Assembly: GCA_051745395.1 (NCBI GenBank)
Contig: JBNJEA010000026.1
Coordinates: 1-28,683, forward strand
Origin: JBNJEA01 sp051745395
GTDB taxonomy: Bacteria; Desulfobacterota; Desulfobacteria; Desulfobacterales; Desulfosalsimonadaceae
Direction: 5' to 3'
Length of the DNA: 28,683 bases
Shown here: positions 15,163 to 21,348 of the stretch, piece after piece
How positions within the stretch are numbered: position 1 is the first letter of the stretch
Layout of the letters: each line of letters starts with the position of its first letter
The notes under the pieces: model-generated
Database searches by the model: none
Told to the model about the DNA's origin: nothing
Seen by the model: only the letters and a program-made list of their open reading frames with translations
Position numbers and translations under genes: made by a program

Positions 15163-16437
15163 TCAGTGCAACGCATCGGTTTCAAAAATGTAGCGGCAGT
15201 ATTTGCCTTTGTCCGGGCCGGCATCCACGCCCTTGACCATCATTTTCCGGCTGTCCGGGCTAAACACCGGGTCCCAGGCTTCGAGCATCGGCCAGTCGAT
15301 GGGTTTGCCGTTTACCACCACGGCATAGCGGCCGCCGGTTTCCACTTTTGCCGCCACGTGGGCGCCGTCGGGGCTGAATACCGGCGGCCATGCCATGTCA
15401 TAGGCCCCCGGCCAGATCTTGTCATCCACGGCGATGTGCCATTTGCCGTTGTGTTTGCCTACACAGGCGATGCGGTTGCCGTCCGGGCTGTAAACCGCAT
15501 CGGTGACAAGCTCATTGAAACGGATGCGCCAGGCCTTGTCGTCTTCGGCAATCGTCCATTGCCCGTATTCCGGGGCGGCAATGGCGGCGATATGATCGCC
15601 GGCGGGACTGTAAAGGTGGTGCCAGAGCTGAACATAGCGGCCTCGCCAGAAAAGCTCACCGTCTTTGGCCAGGCCCCATCCGCCGGAAAGCCGGACCGGT
15701 GCGGTCACCGAATGATCCGTGGGGTGAAAGCAGGGCCGCCAGGCCTCCGCGTAATGGGTTTTCCAGGGCGTGCCGTCTACGGCGATGGTGAAATCGTAAA
15801 GGGACAGCCGTATATCGGCGGCCACGTGTCGGTTGTCGGAACTGAAAGCGATTTGCCAGGCATTGAAAAAGTGGGCGGGCCAGGGCGTGCCGTTGACCGC
15901 AATGGTGAATACCCCTTCCTGGAATGCGGCGATGTCGCCTTCCTTGGCCGGTACGCTTTGCACCACGGCGGCCGCCACGTTGCCGTCCGCGGAAACGGCA
16001 AGGTTGTTTAGCGAATAAAAGCCCGCCTCCCAAGGGTCGTCATCGGTGACGGCAAAATAATTCCGGCTGTTTTGGGCGGCCACGGTGATCGGGCCGCCAA
16101 GGGCCCCGAATTTTGTGTTCCAGACAAATTCATACCAGTTTTGCCAGGCAACACCGTCTACGGCCACCGACCACATGGCGGTGTCGGATACCAGGGCAAC
16201 GGCGCGGTTGTCCGGGCAAAACCGCAGGTGCCAGATCTTGTCGAATTGCCCCGCCCACGGCGAACCGTTGACACATACGGAAAAAGCCTCTTCGCCCGTT
16301 TTCACGATTGCGGCAATCTTTTCCCCGTCCGGGCTTGCGTACGGTTCTTCCATGGCCTCGTAGGTTTTATGCCATTGGCCAAGGTCCGCAACAATTTTTT
16401 TACCGGGCGCCCAATCCCAATTTTCGCTGTTTTGCAT
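15163..16437 (-). CDS. tmcD: TmcD, tryptophan-rich repeat (beta-propeller-like) protein
   Basis: This 424-residue protein has no signal peptide or membrane segment, so it is probably cytoplasmic. It contains 24 tryptophans. A unit of about 45-50 residues recurs roughly seven or eight times. Each unit has a strand ending in FSPDG or a variant (SPDG, CPDN, SADG, SSDN, HPTD, SPAG), then a strand such as W(T/H)IAVD, then PW or AW about eight residues before another W. Such repeats usually form WD40-like propellers. TmcD of D. vulgaris is described as a tryptophan-rich subunit of unknown function, which fits. It may dock onto TmcB. Here it is the first gene of the operon, preceded by GGGAG. The N-terminal NWDW and WHKTYEAM are part of the first, incomplete unit. 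Confidence 0.85.
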   Translation of the reverse strand: MQNSENWDWAPGKKIVADLGQWHKTYEAMEEPYASPDGEKIAAIVKTGEEAFSVCVNGSPWAGQFDKIWHLRFCPDNRAVALVSDTAMWSVAVDGVAWQNWYEFVWNTKFGALGGPITVAAQNSRNYFAVTDDDPWEAGFYSLNNLAVSADGNVAAAVVQSVPAKEGDIAAFQEGVFTIAVNGTPWPAHFFNAWQIAFSSDNRHVAADIRLSLYDFTIAVDGTPWKTHYAEAWRPCFHPTDHSVTAPVRLSGGWGLAKDGELFWRGRYVQLWHHLYSPAGDHIAAIAAPEYGQWTIAEDDKAWRIRFNELVTDAVYSPDGNRIACVGKHNGKWHIAVDDKIWPGAYDMAWPPVFSPDGAHVAAKVETGGRYAVVVNGKPIDWPMLEAWDPVFSPDSRKMMVKGVDAGPDKGKYCRYIFETDALH

Positions 16438-16516
16438 CGGTCACTCCCGCCAGGGTTTCACCGTCGGTTCTTCCGGGGCGTCAAATTCGTCAAAGGTTTC
16501 ATTGTGTTTCTAAGAC

Positions 16517-16580
16517 ATACTACAATAAATGGATGTGGTTAATCAAGTATTGTCCTGAAATCAATGTTGATGAATGTCAA
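16517..16580 (-). promoter_or_regulatory. Candidate tmc promoter with FNR/CRP-like box
   Basis: On the - strand, TTGATT (16546-16541) and TAGTAT (16522-16517) are 18 nt apart and would start transcription near 16510, about 73 nt before tmcD. Upstream lies an inverted repeat close to the FNR/CRP-family consensus TTGAT-N4-ATCAA, read as TTGAC-ATTC-ATCAA at 16580-16567. Its centre is about 62-63 nt before the predicted start, a classical position for activation. An overlapping ATCAA-TG-TTGAT pair is at 16560-16571. All of this is pattern matching by eye. Confidence 0.4.
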
Positions 16581-16616
16581 TTCCGTTTTTTTCCATATCA
16601 TTGCCAATGCGTTCTT

Positions 16617-17303
16617 TCAAGCCAGTAAGGTGGCTATCAGCCCGGAAAGCACAATGCCGTCAAACGTCCCGGCCCCCCCGATGCTGGCCACGCTGGTATT
16701 GATCCGTTCGATTTCTTTTAAATGCATCAAATCGGCCCCCACCAGCGGACCGAGCACTCCGGCGGAAAAAGCGATCAGGGGGGCGATTTCCCGGAAAAAC
16801 AGGATGCCGCAGATAGCGGCCACAAAGGCGGGCACCAGGGCCGGCATGGCGATGCCGACATTTGCTATCGGCTGGGCGAGCCGATAGCAGACGGCGATAT
16901 TGATGCCGATGGCGGCGGTGGCCATGAAAAACGCCACGGGGCCGTGGGTCGCGATCCGGACCAGTTCGTAGACAACGATCATGCAGGGGACAATGCAGCC
17001 GCCGAAATTGACAGCGATGATGGTGTATTGCCGCCGCGGCAACCGATGGGAAAAGAACCGGTCTACGCCGAAAAGCCCATGTGGCGACGGGTCCAGGTAG
17101 TTTTCCCGGGGGATTTTTTTGACGGGAATATTGATCATGCCGCCGGCGAAGATGCCCAGGGCGGCCAGGGCCGATGTTTGCGGACTTAATCCGAGCCTGG
17201 CAAGTGCGGTCAGCATGACATCGGCCAGAAACAGGGGCAGCAGGATCAGCAGGGCGGCAAATAGCGTCAGGGGCAGGCACCCATAGGGGATTTTGAGTCG
17301 CAT
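16617..17303 (-). CDS. DUF1614 family membrane protein
   Basis: This 228-residue integral membrane protein has about six or seven hydrophobic segments. It matches my memory of the DUF1614 family: an N-terminal pair of helices, a cytoplasmic loop with NIPVKKIP, and a C-terminal signature GGAGTFDGIVLSG ending in a last helix. The function of the family is not known. ATG 17303 has GGAGCC about 12 nt upstream. It lies 115 nt after the sulfotransferase gene and about 180 nt before tmcD on the same strand, so it could belong to either neighbourhood or be on its own. Nothing in the sequence ties it to electron transfer. Confidence 0.75.
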   Translation of the reverse strand: MRLKIPYGCLPLTLFAALLILLPLFLADVMLTALARLGLSPQTSALAALGIFAGGMINIPVKKIPRENYLDPSPHGLFGVDRFFSHRLPRRQYTIIAVNFGGCIVPCMIVVYELVRIATHGPVAFFMATAAIGINIAVCYRLAQPIANVGIAMPALVPAFVAAICGILFFREIAPLIAFSAGVLGPLVGADLMHLKEIERINTSVASIGGAGTFDGIVLSGLIATLLA

Positions 17304-17418
17304 TCAGCAGGCTCCGGGTCATTTGTGGTTCAAAGAAGCCACGGCAATGCCGCTTGGCAGCCAAACGAAATACTCAGTTAATATAAGCCCATACGCCCTT
17401 TTTCGCAAGTCTGCCGGT

Positions 17419-18549
17419 TTATCGGGCAGAGCCGGTATGCAATCTTTCAGCAGCGGATCTCGTGTGGGTTTCAATCACGGCCAAATCCCGGTCCGTGAAT
17501 TGCGGCCGGTAATAGCCGGGCGGATGGATGCGGCCGGCTTCGGCGGCGATAAAGTCTTCGGAAAGGGGCAGGCCGCAGTGGGTCAGCATGTTTTCGATGG
17601 TTTCGGCCGGCCGGTGACAGAGGGTGTCAAAGGAAATCACCGTGGCGGCCGCCTGTACCGCCGGGTCCTGGAGGCAGTCGGCAATAAAATGATGCAGCTG
17701 GCCCCAGTAGATGGCCCAGCCGGCCACCTCTTCGCCGTTTGCCCACAGGGCCATGATTTCCTGCGTGGCGGCGGTATCGCCCGTGTTGACAGGGCGGCGG
17801 TCCATGCCGAATTCAAAGTGGCCGACACGCTGCAGGTGGGCCACGGCTTTGGGGTTGTCCGTCTGGCCGCGGCAAAACAGCCGGTGTTGTTTCATCAAAG
17901 AGGCAATATGCCAGACGGGGTCGCGCACCGGGATGACAAACCGGGCATCCGGAAAAATATCGAGCAGGTATTTCAACCGGGTGATATTGTAGTTGTTCTT
18001 GGAGGCATACCGGCTGCCGCCGCGCAGCAGCAGCAGTTTGCGGATATGGTCGCGGTAAAACCGGTTAAATGCCGGGTTGCACTCCGCCGTATCGAGCACG
18101 TCAGTGGTCCGGAGATTGTGCAGATCCGGAAAAAAGGCCATCCAGAGGATTTCCTCGAACGCCTCCGGGCTTTCCGGGGAGACAAAAATGCCGTCCTGGT
18201 GGCTTCGTTCGGCGGGGCGATCGTTTTTTCGCGGGGTCCGGTCCAGGTACCGGTTCCACATATAGGGGACAAACAGCAACGGATCGTCGCGGTAGCGATG
18301 GGTGACAACATCGGCGTGCCGATGGATGATTTCGAGCAGGATGGTGCTGCCCGAGCGGGCCAGTCCCGTAATGTAGATCGGCTGCCGGATCGCGATACCG
18401 TCCAGGACATCGGCGAGAAAGCGGGTTTCAACGTTGCCGAGCCATTGAAACAACTTTTTTCGGCGGTTGACAAATCCCCCCAGCGCATGCGTCCACGGGT
18501 CGACGGAAAAGGCGTCCCGGGATTTGTCTTGATCCGGTTTTTTCCCCAT
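17419..18549 (-). CDS. PAPS-dependent sulfotransferase family protein
   Basis: This 376-residue cytoplasmic protein is of the sulfotransferase fold. The 5'-phosphosulfate-binding loop is visible at about residues 58-72 (YITGLARSGSTILLE), and the 3'-phosphate-binding segment at 203-218 (FVIPVRDP with a following S217). These bind the donor PAPS, so the protein probably transfers sulfate to a hydroxyl or amine of an unidentified acceptor. It starts 5 nt after the unrecognised membrane gene at 18555-19289, which implies co-translation with it. A membrane arylsulfotransferase is two genes upstream, so the group seems devoted to making or moving sulfate esters. The ribosome site is weak. Confidence 0.85.
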   Translation of the reverse strand: MGKKPDQDKSRDAFSVDPWTHALGGFVNRRKKLFQWLGNVETRFLADVLDGIAIRQPIYITGLARSGSTILLEIIHRHADVVTHRYRDDPLLFVPYMWNRYLDRTPRKNDRPAERSHQDGIFVSPESPEAFEEILWMAFFPDLHNLRTTDVLDTAECNPAFNRFYRDHIRKLLLLRGGSRYASKNNYNITRLKYLLDIFPDARFVIPVRDPVWHIASLMKQHRLFCRGQTDNPKAVAHLQRVGHFEFGMDRRPVNTGDTAATQEIMALWANGEEVAGWAIYWGQLHHFIADCLQDPAVQAAATVISFDTLCHRPAETIENMLTHCGLPLSEDFIAAEAGRIHPPGYYRPQFTDRDLAVIETHTRSAAERLHTGSAR

Positions 18550-18554
18550 GAAAA

Positions 18555-19289
18555 TTACTCGATCCGGGCAATGACTTTAAGGGCGATGGATGCCACTATC
18601 AGGGGCAGAAAAAAGCCTGTTTCCCAGCCGCGCATCCAATCCGGTCCGAAGGGCAGATAGTCCTTGCGGGGAAGGGCCACCCGGATGCGTTTTACAGCCG
18701 CGTCTTTCGGCAAGTACCCTGCCGGATTGCCTATCAATACATTCCACCATTGCCGTTTGTGAATGACCGGTACCGGGGCGCTCAGTACGATGTTTGCTAT
18801 GATTTCCGAGCTGTTGTCGGTGATGACAATACGCGGGCAAAGGCTGTCTTTTGGGCCGTTGAGCCATTCGGCGTGCAGCCGGCCCGGTTTGGTTTGAATT
18901 TGCGGGACGACATCGGCGGCGGGGTAGCCGTAGCCGTAGTCGGTGCTCAGCCAGCCAAGCATCGCCAGAAGGGGCAAAGAGGCCACCACGGCCGGCCATC
19001 CCACGCGGCCGACCTGCCAGACAGCCAGTTTCAAAAGCCGCGATATCAGCGGCCAGGCATCGCGGAACGGCCCTGCAAAAGCATCGAGCCGGCGCCGGGC
19101 CGCAAGGAGTTGCTGTTTGTTTGAAGCAATTGCTTTTTGCGCCGAAAGACCCCGGTATAAGAGCATGGAGATGACGGCCCCGATAACGCCCCACAGGGCC
19201 AGGCGCGCCAGTGGCGGCAGAAAGGCGGCCAGGCCGCTGTCTGCCCACGAAAGCAAGGGGGCCGGCAGGTCAAAAACTCCCATTGTCAT
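18555..19289 (-). CDS. Unrecognised membrane protein of the sulfotransferase cluster
   Basis: This 244-residue protein was not recognised with confidence. It has a hydrophobic N-terminal helix (about 26-45), a basic, Gln/Ala/Arg-rich, probably helical segment with LSAQKAIASNKQQLLAARRRL, a second hydrophobic region at about 88-116, and a large polar domain. A final hydrophobic helix follows near the C-terminus (GFFLPLIVASIALKVIA). Helix, charged coiled segment and helix pair recall the YidC/EMC3 membrane-insertase architecture, but this is only a resemblance of layout. GTG 19292, ATG 19289 and ATG 19283 are all possible starts and none has a good ribosome site. Position directly before the sulfotransferase (5 nt gap) and after the arylsulfotransferase pair suggests that they function together. 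Confidence 0.6.
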   Translation of the reverse strand: MTMGVFDLPAPLLSWADSGLAAFLPPLARLALWGVIGAVISMLLYRGLSAQKAIASNKQQLLAARRRLDAFAGPFRDAWPLISRLLKLAVWQVGRVGWPAVVASLPLLAMLGWLSTDYGYGYPAADVVPQIQTKPGRLHAEWLNGPKDSLCPRIVITDNSSEIIANIVLSAPVPVIHKRQWWNVLIGNPAGYLPKDAAVKRIRVALPRKDYLPFGPDWMRGWETGFFLPLIVASIALKVIARIE

Positions 19290-19370
19290 CACCGTTTGCC
19301 AATTGCGTTGCCCGGGGATTGCTGGGGTTCAATGGAGAAATCGGATTTTCGGTGTTCGTCGCCGGATGTT

Positions 19371-19646
19371 TTACTTTTCGGCCTGAGGGGTTTCTTCCTC
19401 GGTTTCTTCGAAAATCAACTGGTCATCGTCGGCGTTTTCCGCCCGTTTTGCCCGGGCGCGCCGGATGGCCTGTCGCAGGGGCCAGAAAAGGATAAACCCG
19501 AGGGCGGCGAAAATGGCGATTACCAGGCCCCACAGAGCACCGAGAAGACTCAGGCCGGCACCGGGGCCGACATAGGCCGATGCCGTATGCCACGGCATTG
19601 CGACGAAAAACAGCAATATCATAACAACGGAGATTTTTTGTTTCAT
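19371..19646 (-). CDS. Small membrane protein (91 aa) coupled to arylsulfotransferase
   Basis: This protein has a cleavable signal-like N-terminus (about 1-24, ending TASA) followed by YVGPGAGLSLLGALWGL and a membrane helix (about 32-55). A short basic stretch (RQAIRRARAKR) and an acidic, glutamate-rich tail come next. I recall proteins with this YVGPGAG opening as small membrane proteins encoded beside arylsulfotransferases, with no known function. The start is secure: a very strong AAAGGAGG precedes ATG 19646, and this ATG overlaps the stop of the arylsulfotransferase as ATGA, so the two are translationally coupled. It could be an accessory or anchoring subunit of the arylsulfotransferase. 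Confidence 0.75.
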   Translation of the reverse strand: MKQKISVVMILLFFVAMPWHTASAYVGPGAGLSLLGALWGLVIAIFAALGFILFWPLRQAIRRARAKRAENADDDQLIFEETEEETPQAEK

Positions 19647-21055
19647 TGAATCCGGACCTCCTTTGGGGTCTGCTGGTTTTGCATGCCGGCGTAAAAGCCG
19701 GTGGAAAGCCATAGCGGATCGATCCGCTGGCTCCAGTTCACGATGGGAATGCGTTTTTGATCGGGGCCGCCGCGGACGGGGTTGATGTATTCCCATGCGA
19801 TTTCCCCGCTCCGGGTGATTTCCAAAAGGCGGCCGCCGTTGGATTCGGTGATGAGAATGTTGCCGTTGGCCAGTTGTTGCTGGTCCGACCGGATCAAGCT
19901 TTCCAGGCGATTATTTTTGTCGCCGGTGTACTGCCAGACGATGCCGCCGGTTGACGGGTCGACTTCGACAATGCGGGATTTTCCGTGGGCGCCGAAATGG
20001 CCGCGGTTGTCAAAGACCATAATATTGCCGTTGGGCAAAATATCGGCGTCATGCTGCGACAGCCAGGGGCCACGGGCGGCCCAGACAAGCACTTGCTTTT
20101 CGATATCGAGCAGGGCAATGCTGCCGCCGGCCAGTTCACGAAACGACAGCAGCGCCTGGCCGGCGGCTGCGGCCGGGATCTTTTTGCCGAGCTTTGCCGC
20201 ATCGGTTTCATCCAAAATATCGATTGAATTGGTGTGCAGTGGATCGCCCAGGCTGTAATAGGGCACCCGCCATAACAATCGCCGGAAATCGGACTCATTG
20301 AGGGCGTCTATCAGCGATACCGTTTTGGTGATTTTGCCGTCCGGGGTCATGACCACCACGTAATCTTCCATCACCGGCATTTCCAGGTGATCGACGCCTT
20401 CTACGGGCTTTTGGCGAAAATCCTGGGTAAGGCCGTAAATGGTGCCGTCTTCGGTGACCGTGAAATCGTGGTGAAAGTGATCCAGGTTTTTCCAGAGGAT
20501 CTTTGAGTGCTTGTCGAGCTTGACCATTCCGTAGCCATAGGGGCTGTCGCCGGTGCCGATGTAGATGGCGATCAGGTCGCCATTGGGGAAAACGCGGGCC
20601 TTGGTGAAACTGGCATGCCGGTCGGATACCGGGTTTTGCACGGCAGCGGAGCGATCCCAGACTGCGCTGAAGGGTTTGTGCCATTCGGAGACAATACGAC
20701 CGTCCATATCCACCAATACCGCCCTCGGCCCATGACCGGAGGTGTAGAGGGTCAGGCCGGGCTGGGTTTTTCCGGGATCATGGATGGTGACACCGGTTTT
20801 GGAGGTCCGCTCCGGCGCCCAGAGGTTTGAGGTGTAAATGTTTTGCTGCTGCCTGAACTTTTGATAAAGCGCAGTACCGGCCCGGTAGGCGTTTTTGATG
20901 TAGCCCGAGGGCGCAACCTCGGCGACTGCAAGCAGGGCGCCGCTGATAAAGGAAAGAAATATAACAGCGACCCAGAAGCAAACAAGTACGCCCTGTTTGG
21001 CGATCCAGTCCCTGGAAGCGGGAAATATTGGCGGTCTTTCCGGTTTTTTTTTCAT
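19643..21055 (-). CDS. Membrane-anchored arylsulfotransferase (ASST-like)
   Basis: This 470-residue protein has one N-terminal membrane helix (about 22-46, preceded by basic residues), so its body should be periplasmic. The rest is a repeat-rich propeller: GKILW-, GEIAWEY- and GGIVWQY-type strand ends alternate with HHDFTV (195-200), DPLHTNSIDIL (271-281) and SQHDADILPNGNIMVFDN (333-350), which are arylsulfotransferase family signatures. H196, H274 and H335 are candidate active-site residues; known ASST enzymes use a histidine as the transient sulfate carrier. They move sulfate from one phenolic ester to another without PAPS. The substrate here is unknown. ATG 21055 gives the expected N-in helix, but its ribosome site is poor. 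The stop overlaps the next gene. Confidence 0.8.
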   Translation of the reverse strand: MKKKPERPPIFPASRDWIAKQGVLVCFWVAVIFLSFISGALLAVAEVAPSGYIKNAYRAGTALYQKFRQQQNIYTSNLWAPERTSKTGVTIHDPGKTQPGLTLYTSGHGPRAVLVDMDGRIVSEWHKPFSAVWDRSAAVQNPVSDRHASFTKARVFPNGDLIAIYIGTGDSPYGYGMVKLDKHSKILWKNLDHFHHDFTVTEDGTIYGLTQDFRQKPVEGVDHLEMPVMEDYVVVMTPDGKITKTVSLIDALNESDFRRLLWRVPYYSLGDPLHTNSIDILDETDAAKLGKKIPAAAAGQALLSFRELAGGSIALLDIEKQVLVWAARGPWLSQHDADILPNGNIMVFDNRGHFGAHGKSRIVEVDPSTGGIVWQYTGDKNNRLESLIRSDQQQLANGNILITESNGGRLLEITRSGEIAWEYINPVRGGPDQKRIPIVNWSQRIDPLWLSTGFYAGMQNQQTPKEVRIQ

Positions 21056-21348
21056 GATTTTTTTGTTGCCATTGTCCTTGAATGCGAAATGGATAAAGGG
21101 TCGGCAAAAATATAAAATATAATGTATTGCCCCGCTGGCTGCCGGCTTTTTCCGTGCAGGCAAAAAATGACATCCCTGTGAAAAAGGTAAACCCGGTTCG
21201 GCCGAAGACAATCGGATTATTGATGGATTTTTGAAGAAATAGGGCCCAAATTTTGTGCCGGGATTTGCGCCCATGGTTTTAGCCAATCAGGGAAAGCAAA
21301 AAAGGCGTAAACTGCAAATGGCGCGTGAAATGGTGTGGTGTCCCGTTT

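Noticed and set aside
17293..18660. 455-codon open frame on the + strand
   Set aside because: It mirrors the sulfotransferase gene on the other strand, which has a visible PAPS-binding loop; the frame also extends into neighbouring genes and has no ribosome site.
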